64,000 nucleotides of DNA, taken from assembly GCA_015832175.1 (NCBI GenBank), contig WJXW01000001.1, forward strand, positions 1,116,001 to 1,180,000, in the 5' to 3' direction. Made by a program: the position numbers and the translations under genes. Below are positions 45,259-54,891 of the stretch, piece after piece (the stretch's first letter is position 1; the number at the start of each line of letters is the position of its first letter). The notes below the pieces were generated by a model. The model saw nothing but the letters and a program-made list of their open reading frames with translations, searched no databases and was not told the DNA's origin. Origin of the DNA: Paraphaeosphaeria minitans (lineage: Eukaryota > Ascomycota > Dothideomycetes > Pleosporales > Didymosphaeriaceae).

Positions 45259-48200
45259 TCATAGCCGCTTTCTGCCAGGGCCTCGTCTCGTCTTCGATTT
45301 GTGGATCGCCATGCCCAGGTCCACACTGGTGCTAGACCCGTCAAATGTCTCCTTCCCTAATGTGATGATCTTGATCGTGTTGCCAAAGCCGACCGCGACA
45401 CTTCTCTTTCCCAGTTTCACAATTGGCCCAGCAGCGGCGACAAACAATTCATCATCGCCCAGTAGCTCATCCGCATCGTCGACTGAGCTAGAGCCAAGTG
45501 GGCGCGAGCGGAACTCGCCACTCGTTGAAAGCGTCCATGCCTGCCAGCCGTCGATATCGGTATCATGCGTAGGCGTTGGGGTCGATGTGGCCGTGATCGC
45601 ACTTTGGCTTGGTTCGCTATGCCGCATAGCACGTTCATGCAGTGCAGACGCTGATGCCGAAGGCGCTGGGGATCCGTAATCCGTGTCGGAAGTGACCGAC
45701 GACGGGGTTGGCGTGGAGTCGCACCTTCGGATGCCTACTAAACCGAGAGATGATATGGCTTCCCAAGCTCCAGCAGATTCGACAATATGTACACTGTCGT
45801 TGGCAGAAGCAAGACTTTGGCAATTATGGGCATCGTTATCGGAGGGTTTGCCCAGACAAATTAAAGAGGTCGGACAGTCGTCAAGAGTGAATGTCTGCAT
45901 GATCAAATGATCAAATTCCTCCTCCGTGTAAGCAACAGAAAGAGAATGCACAGCTGGAGCGCCGCATGCGCATTGCCGCAGCGCTGAATGCATGACACGG
46001 AAGGAATGTGGCCTTGCGTGGCCAATTCGAAGAGCATGGACAAGCCCGCGGCTATTGAAGTCGAATATTTCCGCCTCTTCATCCCGCAGCGCGAAGATCA
46101 TACCTAGGGAAGGTACCGCTTTGATGCAACGTATCTTTAACGGATTGCTTCCAGGCGGAGGTCCTGGGTCAAGACCGGCGACCACTTCCGATGTCTTATC
46201 CTGACTACCGTCGAGGGCCAGGATATGTACCTCCCCAGTTATGGTGACGAAAACGAGACCAACCTCGTCTTTGCGGGAAGTATATATCGTAGCGCAGAGA
46301 ACAGTGCGTTTGCATATTCTTCTGGTGTGGTGAATTCCGCCCCGTGTCTCAAACTCGGTCAAGTAACCGTCCGGTGTTACAAGAAGCAGAGTGTAAAGAT
46401 CTTGGCCAAAGCGAGGTACGTTGGCAAACATAAGCAGTATGGGCACTTGACCACGAAGGTCTACGGTTTGCACAGTCGAGAATCGTGCAGCGGTCAGACT
46501 CCAAAGACCTATCACGCCATCGGTGCTGCACAACGCAAGTAAGTTACCCGCATCGTCCATGGTGCTTGCTATAACGGGCCATAGCTTTGGTTTCATGGCA
46601 GCTGTCTGTAGAGTTGTCTGTCGGAAGCCATTCTGATCGTGGAACCAGACTGATGTCGTTCGATCAAGCGATACACTGACAATATGACCCTTTGGTGAAG
46701 AGGTAAGCTGCACAATGTCTAGGGCTTGAACGGCTGACAGCGTTTCGATGTTGAAATATGCATCTTCGTCCTCTTCCCCGAAGCCTTCAGGAAGACCGGT
46801 CCAGAGCAGGTAGTTCATAAGCAGCGTGACACCGGCGATCAAGAAAGCAACCATCAGCGCAGCAGAATATGCATGCCCGCGAGCGAAGTGACGGAAGCTT
46901 TCAGTCAAAGATGACGCTTTTTGTCCCACGTCTCTGCCCGTTGCGTTCTTTGAGACGATTAGAATTGGGTCATATATCCTGGCGACAAAACTGTGTGCGC
47001 CAGGTTTAACGAACCCAAAGAGTTCCTTCGCTGTGTTATGATCTTGTATCCGCAACCAATCAGCAGGGCTGCGGGCCTGATTGATAGACGGTAGAGTCCA
47101 AGTTGAAACGACGTCTAGTTTCTCCTGTCTCCGGAACATTCTCTCTTTAAGAGTATGCACGGTGAGCTTGCGCCCATTGCTGTCGAAGAAATGCCAATTG
47201 ATGGTCAGTAAGAAGGATAGTATCGCGACGGAGCCTGCGAATCGTGTGGTGACAGGCAGTGTGCCTTGTCGTAGCGCTGAGAACCAGGTTTGACGTTCTG
47301 CCCGGTGGCTCTTCGCTGCTCGCTGGTTCAGGTCAATTCGTTCGAGCGAGTCGGAGAGCTCCATTCGCTGGACGTCGACGCTAAGAACGGCAAGGAAGAA
47401 CGTCAAATGAAAAGCCAAGTCGAGGATAAGGGTAACGGCAGCGAAGATGCAGAAGTCCGCGACCCAAGGCGTGACAATTCGAGAGCAAAGATATATGAGA
47501 ACGAGGTTCTGTCCGGCTACAGCAAGAGAGAGATGACCAACCTGTCCAAGAGCGTGGCCAATGCGTTGAGGGGAAGGCATCTCAGCAGGTGTCTCAAGCA
47601 CAACATTGATCAGGCGGAAACTACACATGGTCAGCCAAAGAACGTCCAAACAATGTGACAGCAATGTAGCGTACATGTTTCCCAAGCCAAAACAGAATAC
47701 CACCCCTGGAAACCACGGCCTGGGGATGCGAGCAAGGTTGATGCCTAGGAAAGAGCAGATGGTGAAGCTGCCAATAACACAGACCGTCATCTACTTTCAG
47801 GTCAGTAGACCGAACCACCAGATCGCGAGAGACTTACTTTGGCGCATATGGTGATGAGCAGACCAAACCAGCTCTTGACAGCGCGGAGCTGCATCATCCT
47901 CAGAACCACATAAGCAGCCGTTACCATGTATGATGCTGCCAGAAACAGATCGTCGTTCAATGTCATTGGTTTGAAGCGGAACTCGTATAGGCGGCTTGTC
48001 GCAACTTGGCCGTCATGTGGGAACATGGACCATTCTGGTGCGAGATTTTGCGCCAGCAAGCCCGACCTTTTGCCCCAGGCATCTCCAAGACCGGCGGCCG
48101 TCTGGTCAAACAGCGTTATGACTATGGCATCGGCTGAACGCAGCTTTGTTTTGGCAAAAGCCTTGCCTGCGAAGACGGTGCTCGGTCGCAATGTGATGTT

Positions 48201-48831
48201 CAATGCTGATTGCAATTGCACATGGGAATTGATAGTTGCAAGTAAGTCGCGGTCCTCGTCCAGGAGTTTATGTGAGCAGTTCCAGTACATCAAAGGCGAA
48301 TGGAAACCCCATCGCTGGCCAGGCTTGGTCGAGACGCAACGTTCTTCGCTGTGCGCGCGCGCCAATTGACTGTCTGGCGGCGTTCCGAGCACGTCGTTGA
48401 AGCCGTGGCCAATGAGGGCATCTTGCACGTCTAATGCTTCTCTTAAAACGCGCCGGTCAATTGCATTCATATAATCGCCATGCACCCAGACCTGGCGCGC
48501 CTCGACATCAGCGGCCCGGGCACTGTCCACCTCGGTGGTGGACGTCCACACATGCTTCGGAAGGTTGCGCAGGCCGACCGCGGCGGGGCTGTCGGTCTGG
48601 AAGACGGCTGGATAGCAGAGCAGGACGGAGACGATTACAGTGAGGATGATGGACAAAAGCCAGTGTCGCGCTGTTGCGGTGCCGTAGGCCTTGAATGTGC
48701 AGCGGACTGGGTGCGTGGGAGATAGTTCGGCAGGTTCCGAGGTCCTAATACCTACAGCTTGAGCGATGTCATCAGACTCGGGACGGGGCGCGCACTCACC
48801 CACGCAGTGGATAGAGAAGGTACCAGATCAT
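45259..48831 (-). CDS. SREBP cleavage-activating protein (SCAP)
   Basis: Three exons, 48831-48800, 48744-47838 and 47790-45259, give 1156 residues. SCAP escorts SREBP from ER to Golgi when sterols or oxygen fall. The first exon (32 nt) encodes MIWYLLYPLRG; the second continues TSEPAELSPTHPVRCTFKAY and the first membrane span HWLLSIILTVIVSVLLCYPA. A lumenal loop of about 220 residues follows, then a sterol-sensing domain of several spans (DDLFLAASYMVTAAYVVLRM, MTVCVIGSFTICSFLGINLA, VVFCFGLGNMYATLLSHCLD, ADFCIFAAVTLILDLAFHLT). After a further span near FRHFARGHAYSAALMVAFLI come WD-repeat-like blocks (DRTTSVWF, CSTDGVIGLWSL) to the C-terminus, where SREBP binding occurs in relatives. Low-complexity Ser/Thr segments interrupt the WD region. 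No SREBP or INSIG gene is in the window. Confidence 0.88.
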
Positions 48832-49546
48832 TCGGCGAAGCGGGCCCTGTCGCAGGGCATGTCCAGGCTAGATGGGGAGGATCTCAGCTGCAGCCAGTAT
48901 TCCAGGGCGCGCGCAGACGAGCGGGCTTGCAACGGTGCCTTCATCGGTCGATTCCAGGGCGGAGCGCAAAGAGCGAGTGCTGGACTTCAGCGCGAATCTA
49001 CGGCCGAGCGAACAGCGGGTATATCTGCGTGGTGGCAGCGGAAGAGGGGGCACAGCATTGTCTGCTTCTTCGCATGCGAGACATACATGGTTAGGTGCAC
49101 TTCTCTAAGCACTTAGAGGGGCTTGGCTGAAGCCGCCCATGGAGGCGAGCTTGAAACACGAGCAAACATGATTGACGTCTGGCCGCAGCCGTGGCTGTGG
49201 CTCAAACAGTCGTCGATTCATTTCGACTATCTATGTAGTATTTCCATCACCCCGCGCGTACAGTATGCGCCATAGATGCAGGGACTGCATTGTTACGCCG
49301 GCCATGCTGGAGATGGCCATGCCCGTAGGTAGGCGAGCTTACGCCCTCCGCTTCCAGCATCTACCCCTACAACGATTGACGTGCATACACATTGCACCTT
49401 GCTTGGCTAGACTCCACCTTCCGCGAATGCTGCGGAGCAGCTTCGAGCCAGATTCTTGCAATTAGGCTCTTGAATCCCGTGCAACTGCCAACGTGGAGCA
49501 GCATTTCTTGTGCATTTTCCATGACAACAAGCTACCCAGACAACCA
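48832..49546. other. intergenic, SCAP promoter and ACL4 3' flank
   Basis: 715 bases; open frames on both strands near 48840-49110 are shadows without domains. No other feature was recognised. Confidence 0.4.
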
Positions 49547-50692
49547 TCACGTTCCATCCATTTCCGCATCATCATCTGCATCCTCCCAGTCCTCCCCCTC
49601 TTCTTCATCTTCTTCCTCATCAGTAGACGGGCCCACAACGCCATGGAGTTCCTTCAAAAGCTCATCTGCGTGAACTTTGAGCCGCTCATCCTCGTACTCA
49701 AACGCCGTGTATAGCTTGAGGCAGTTTTCTAGCCAGTCACGACTGGCCTTCAGAAGCGGAACTATCCGCTCCATGTCGTGGTTTGCTTTTTGCTTTTCAG
49801 CTATGAGGTTCAAGCACCAGCCGCCCAAGTACCAAGCCTCCACACTTTCGTCATTTTCGCCAATGAGCCTCTCAAGCACTTCCATTGCATCGTCTTCCAT
49901 TTCAGCCTCCATCAGCAAGCGAGATAGGCTTATTCGTGTTGAGTAGTCCGGGATCGAAGGATCGTCAGGTTCCAAATCTGTCCATAAAGCCATGCTCCGC
50001 GTCAGGGCTGCTTTCGCATCATCGACGCGCAGCTGTGATATTCGTATTGATGCAAGTGTTTGAAGTGGTTCCGGGGCTTCAGGTGCAACGAGCAGAGCCT
50101 CGGTGACGGCGGCTTCACATCGGGGTTCCGCTTCGGCTTCCCACGAGAGATCGGTCATGTAGACTTCGGCGATGCCGCAGAGCGCGTTCGCGATCTTCTG
50201 CTTCTTCTCGGCCAGCGCATCCGTGATCCCAGCCTTCTTCACAATCTTGCCTTCCAGCTCGCTAACCTCCCGCTTCAGCACCTCTATACCCTTTTCGAAC
50301 CACCGTACGCTTTCTCCCCCGCCTTCCTCGTTGAGTTGAGCTAGCCACAAGAACTTTTCTGCGCCGTCGTGTACACCTTCTGTATCCAGCGCTATCGCAG
50401 CCAGAAAAGTCTCTCGTGCTGAGTCCGGATCCCCGAGTTCTACATTTATTTCTCCTAGAAGGTTGAGAGCGGGAAGTGCAGCTAAGGCTGGCTCAGGTGT
50501 AGGTTGGAGTAGGTTCAGTGCTCGTTTGGCGGCCACGAGGGCCTCGTCTGGTTGCGATGTTTGTAGTAATGCGGCGGCTTGAACGAGTAGTGTTTCGGGT
50601 GACGTTTTAGGTCTTTTCGCTCCATCAGCTGCACCGTTCTTTGCGTCCTTTTTCGCTTTTCGTGCTCGATCTTGGGGTTTCGTCTTCGCCAT
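49547..50692 (-). CDS. ACL4: Acl4, TPR assembly chaperone of ribosomal protein uL4
   Basis: Single frame of 381 residues (yeast Acl4 has 387). Acl4 captures newly made Rpl4 and delivers it to the pre-60S particle. The N-terminus is Lys-rich (KTKPQDRARKAKKDAKNG). Helical TPR-type repeats follow: TLLVQAAALLQTSQPDEALV, then NLLGEINVELGDPDSARETF, KIANALCGIAEVYMTDLSWE, LQTLASIRISQLRVDDAKAA, LSRLLMEAEMEDDAMEVLER and AWYLGGWCLNLIA. The C-terminus is strongly acidic (DEEEDEEEGEDWEDADDD), as expected for a chaperone of a basic ribosomal protein. It is divergent from the Gir2 gene with 392 bases between starts. Confidence 0.85.
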   Translation of the reverse strand: MAKTKPQDRARKAKKDAKNGAADGAKRPKTSPETLLVQAAALLQTSQPDEALVAAKRALNLLQPTPEPALAALPALNLLGEINVELGDPDSARETFLAAIALDTEGVHDGAEKFLWLAQLNEEGGGESVRWFEKGIEVLKREVSELEGKIVKKAGITDALAEKKQKIANALCGIAEVYMTDLSWEAEAEPRCEAAVTEALLVAPEAPEPLQTLASIRISQLRVDDAKAALTRSMALWTDLEPDDPSIPDYSTRISLSRLLMEAEMEDDAMEVLERLIGENDESVEAWYLGGWCLNLIAEKQKANHDMERIVPLLKASRDWLENCLKLYTAFEYEDERLKVHADELLKELHGVVGPSTDEEEDEEEGEDWEDADDDAEMDGT

Positions 50693-51084
50693 CGTGGGCT
50701 GTGGGTCGCAATCGCTCGCTGATTTGTTTGCGCTCAGCTCCGGGAGGAAACAGTCAGATATAGTTTCGTAGATGATGCAGCTTCACAAGCCTTCAAACAG
50801 GAAAGAAATGTTTGTCTAATGTAAAAACGGGGTGCAAGGTACGATCCGACCCAAAAATTTACAAGAAGTGCTGGTCTGTGCACTGACGTGGGGAGTCGCG
50901 CCGCGCCAACACGGAAGCATGCGAATACGCCTGTGAACCTAGACGATACACCGTTACGTCGCAGATTGCAGCCTTCCCATAACTGAAGTTATCCTAAATC
51001 AATCGAGCAACTGAAGAAGCTTAAACCCAGCGTCGATCGTGAAACATCTCCACATCGACATCCCAGGCAAACAAGGCGCAAAAG
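50693..51084. promoter_or_regulatory. bidirectional promoter, ACL4 and GIR2
   Basis: 392 bases between divergent starts of two translation/ribosome-linked genes. No clear core motif was seen. Confidence 0.4.
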
Positions 51085-51888
51085 ATGGGAGTTGAAGAGC
51101 AAAACGAAGAGCGCGAGATCCTCGACTCGATTTACCCGGACGAAATCACAGGTTTGAGCGCCTTATTTGATAAGATCGAATGCCCTGATCTGATGTTGTT
51201 ACTGCAGATATCTCAGATACAGAATTTCGGATAGCCATACAGCTCGAAGTTACGAACGATGAAGAAGATGACTCGGAACCACGTATGTCCTTCGATTTCT
51301 TCATTCCTTCTCATTTGCATAGCTTACACAGATACAGCAACCATCATTCTCAACGTCCGGTTTACCCCAAATTACCCCGACGAAGCTCCCGACCTCGACA
51401 TAACCCAACCCCCGAATGCCCCCAAACATCCCTATCTCGATATCCAAGACGATAAAGCCGTTCTCCTCTCCTCCCTCACCGAGCCTATAACCGACAACCT
51501 CGGCATGCAGATGATCTTCACGCTCGTCACTACACTCAAAGACTCCGCCGAGCTGCTCGTAGCTGAGAGACAAGGTGCAAAAGCGGCGCTCGCGGAAATA
51601 GAGGCACAGAAGATCGAGGAGGAGGAGAACAAAAAGTTTCAAGGTGAGGCGGTCACTAGAGAGAGCTTTTTGCAGTGGAGGGATGAGTTTCAGAAGGAGC
51701 TGGCCGAGGAGGAGCAGAAGAAGAAGGACGAGCAGGAGGCTGAAGACAAGAAGAAGGGGAGAAAAGAGGAAAAGAAGTTGACGGGCAGAGAGTTATGGGA
51801 AAGAGGCCTCGTGGGCAAGATAGAGGAAGACGACGGCGAAGATGCTTTGGCAGGGATCAAAGATCTGAAGGTAGAGGCAGCATCATAG
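51085..51888 (+). CDS. GIR2: RWD-domain protein, Gir2 / RWDD1 (DFRP2) family
   Basis: Three exons, 51085-51151, 51208-51282 and 51332-51888, give 232 residues. Gir2 binds Gcn1 and the GTPase Rbg2 and modulates Gcn2 signalling on ribosomes. The RWD domain is assembled from MGVEEQNEEREILDSIYPDE, ITDISDTEFRIAIQLEV and the third exon (TIILNVRFTPNYPDEAPDLD). A charged helical region follows (LAEEEQKKKDEQEAEDKKKG), then the family motif LTGRELWERGLV and an acidic end. For intron 2 two acceptors six bases apart (after 51331 or 51337) both keep frame; the first gives EPHTATIILNV and the second EPPTIILNV. Confidence 0.9.
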
Positions 51889-52256
51889 TGGCAGCGCTCA
51901 ACCCGTTGGTGCAGGAACAAGATCTATGAATAGCAGCACTGGCTGCGAGAACCAATTATACCCATCGTGTCGAACGCGTTTTGCATAGGCCACTGTTTGA
52001 TGCGCTTCATAACACCTACGTGGACTTATTATACTTTGGTCTACCAATGTATGATAGAGTAAGTTGATAAAGGATAGGTTGCGGGCCTATGGTATGCTCC
52101 TAATTTTTACGTCAGCCCGCGGTGTACCTAGGGTAAGGTACCCGGATAGGTAGGTACGCTAAAACGCACGTGATCTTGAGACTCCCGACTGGTGTGGTCG
52201 CAAACCGCGTCGCGCCAATAAACGCTCGACCAACAACCCACGACAACGCTTCATGC
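51889..52256. other. intergenic, GIR2 3' flank and LYR gene promoter
   Basis: 368 bases between two genes on the same strand. CACGTG occurs at 52167-52172, 85 bases upstream of the LYR gene start. Confidence 0.4.
52167..52172. promoter_or_regulatory. CACGTG E-box upstream of LYR gene
   Basis: CACGTG followed by AT, 85 bases before the start codon. It is the closest E-box to a start in this window; function is inferred. Confidence 0.3.
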
Positions 52257-53228
52257 ATGCCCGGGTTTCTCCAGCCTAAGTTATATCTACAGCATCGCGT
52301 GGCTGGTGAGCCTAGCTAGTTCTACTCCCATTGTCCATCTAACGCCTACAGCGATCGCGCTGTACCGGGCGCTGCTTTCTCGATGCTCATCCGCTCAAGC
52401 CCTTCGGGATAAGGAGCGCACGTCGTTATACAATGCCATCCGTAATAAGTTTCGCCAGAACCGGAAATTGCAAAGCTCCCGACAGCTAGGGCTTGTCTTC
52501 AAAGCTGGATATGAGGTTTGTGGTAGGACATTTGTGACCTCAGCATTTCCGACTAAGGATCACAGGTACTCGGTCACCTGGATGCGGTCCAGACCCCGAA
52601 TTCGAAAAGCATAGATGCTCTGAAAACCCTTATCCCGTCTCTTCCCCGTCGTATCGTACGCTCGTCATCGCGACGGCGAACCCCAAAGCCACCACCAGAC
52701 GCGTCTGTAAGAGATCACGGCGCCGTGCTTCCGCCCGAGAAAGCCTTGTTGAACGTACGCCCCTACGCGAAGACGACTGGCCCTCGCCATGTCCCCATAC
52801 TTGCGTCCGCGAACGGCATTCCTTTCCTCCGCATTAAGAAGCCACAGCCGCCGGTGCTGAGTCGCGTAATTCGTCAGGCGCTACAACGGCGGATAGACAA
52901 CTTCCATGACAGGATTCTGTATCTGAATTACTGGATCCCGCTGTCGAATCACGAGGACGAATGGGACGCAATATTGGAAAAGGATTGCGATTTTGTGGAG
53001 AAGAACACTAGGAAATATGGAACGTTCGATCCTCTATGGGTAGATGAAGTGATCATTGCAGAACAAGCAAATCGGACGGCCCACGACAAGGATCTTAAAA
53101 AGACAACAGAAACTGTGACGAGGATGACCGAGTTGATCGACAAGGAGAGGGTGCTAGCGATCCAGGAAGGTCAGAAGATCGTGAGAGGTAGGAAGACTAA
53201 GCCAATTCACGATCGGTGGCTGAAATAA
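52257..53228 (+). CDS. LYR-motif (complex 1 LYR) mitochondrial-type protein
   Basis: Three exons, 52257-52305, 52352-52515 and 52566-53228, give 291 residues. LYR proteins are small mitochondrial adaptors for complex I, Fe-S transfer or mitoribosome assembly; this is a longer fungal form resembling the Cup1-like group. Exon 1 gives MPGFLQPKLYLQHRVAA and splicing yields IALYRALLSRCSSAQALRDK, with the LYR tripeptide followed by conserved Arg/Phe positions in LYNAIRNKFRQNRKLQSSRQ. Intron 1 has donor GTGAGC, branch CTAAC and acceptor CTACAG; intron 2 has GTTTGT and CACAG. The remainder (KSIDALKTLIPSLPRRIVRS, then RIKKPQPPVLSRVIRQALQR and WDAILEKDCDFVEKNTRKYG) has no domain I can name. Sub-family and target complex are uncertain. 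Confidence 0.8.
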
Positions 53229-53773
53229 TTTGCAAACAAATGAACCGCTCATGTGGGACCTTGTTAATTGTCGGCCACTGTGGTACCTGCCTAGCTTATA
53301 GGGCTATCATGTCAAAATGAAGGTAGATTATGCACTGCTTACGACCAAGATTTGAAACGACATGAATAAGAAACCTGTGTCCTGTCAATATACCATGACC
53401 ATGACCATGCCTGACGTTCGCCTTCGTGCGAGAATGTTGCGTCGGGGTCTCAACGTTCAAATGTTTGCACCGTATGGGAATTGCATATCGTGAAGCCGGC
53501 CAATAAAAAACTGTTGCAGTGTTTCATAGACTGCCGATTTCGCACAATTGCGTTCTGGTCCCAGAGCCGATATAGTAGAGCCCCGAACTCCAATCCAATG
53601 CATTCGTAATCACGCTTAAAGCTTGTAACCCATGTCTCCGCGGGCCTCGTGTATGACAGAAGGGACTTCAAAAGGATATCCACATTATCTATGTTCCCGA
53701 CGCCCGGCTACGCCAAAAATCGGGCGCCCAGCAGAGCGAGATACACGCGTTTCTTCGGGATTGGTACACCCGT
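53229..53773. other. convergent 3' region, LYR gene and MMS2
   Basis: 545 bases with no recognised gene; an ACCATGACC tandem occurs near 53393-53409. Confidence 0.4.
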
Positions 53774-54473
53774 TCAGTATGTGCTGCCCTCAGGAGGCTG
53801 CGGCAGCTTCTTGTGTTGCGGGAGAGCCATATACCTGGATTGTTCAGTGTTTGCATTCCTGAGCTGAGCCGGGTTGATTTGGTCTTACCTCCGAAGGTCA
53901 ATCAGGATGGTCTCCATGGTGAACTCCCGTTTCCATTGAGCCAAACAGGGCACCTTCGTTGGATCAACCTTTAGCCTTGTTAGCCTGAACACTCCCACAG
54001 GATGTCCGAATGTGTACCTTGCCGTTACCCTGGTCAACACACGGTAGGTTCACCTTGGAGGTAAAGGAAATCTCGGGAGGAAGATCGGGGTAGTTGGGAC
54101 CACAGTGAATCTTCACGCTGTAGATGCGGTTCTCGTGGACGCTCTATGACCGGTGTCAGTAACATGTAGTGCGAGCGAGGAACAAACAGCTGCAGGGCAA
54201 GGGTTTGAGAACATCAACCTCTATATGGCCAACCCTATCAAATATCTGGTCTGCCACTTTTGGATACATACGTGAGGGGGTCCAAGAATGGTACCGTTCC
54301 AGTCCGACATCAGAAGGTCGTCTCCATTGTCGAGACCGTACGAGCATGCCTCTGCGGAAAATCAGATACGAGAGCATGGAAGTATGTCATCTGGACCTAC
54401 CAGCACCAAGACCCTTTTCCCCCTTCTCCAACTCCTCCAGCAGCCGAAAATTTCGGGGAACTTTGGCGCCCAT
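53774..54473 (-). CDS. MMS2: ubiquitin E2 variant Mms2/Uev1
   Basis: Five exons, 54473-54401, 54351-54272, 54143-54018, 53968-53889 and 53834-53774, give 139 residues (yeast Mms2 138). Mms2 pairs with Ubc13 to build Lys63-linked ubiquitin chains in post-replication DNA repair. Seen: MGAKVPRNFRLLEELEKGEK, SYGLDNGDDLLMSDWNGTIL, GPPHSVHENRIYSVKIHCGP, NYPDLPPEISFTSKVNLPCV, CLAQWKREFTMETILIDLRR and the end LPQHKKLPQPPEGST plus Y. The UBC fold is complete but the E2 active-site Cys and its HPN context are absent, as in all UEV proteins. Four introns in 420 coding bases make it the most intron-dense gene here. Confidence 0.95.
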
Positions 54474-54891
54474 TGTCGGGTTGCAAGGCGGCAAGGCGGG
54501 ATGACGGTGGCGCGGTTGACACCTGAGCGGAGGTGGGCTGTACCCCGCTATAGAGCTATTTATGAGCGGGAGCTGGGTCGGTGTGCGGGCGATTGTTATG
54601 GAGTGCAGACAAACACAAGTCCCGAGACAAAGTGAAAGGTGCTCGTAAGGGCTTGAGTGAAGAGGCCGGCTGTATCTGGGTCTCGATCGCGGTGCAATCA
54701 CTCGTTGCCTTGGCGCGGAAGCTAAAGGCAGCTGCGACCGGGGTCAAGCCACATCGCCCAAGCACCGGGGTATATCCGACAACGCGACATCTGTTCTGCT
54801 CACTACATCAACCTGAGCGCTTGACACTACTTTTTTTGACGGAGATTATCTTCACAGCGGGCGCCCTCATGCCACAACTACGGCCCCGAGA
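54474..54891. promoter_or_regulatory. divergent promoter, MMS2 and MON2
   Basis: 418 bases between two divergent starts, GC-rich near MMS2 and pyrimidine-rich (CTACTTTTTTTGAC) near MON2. Confidence 0.4.
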
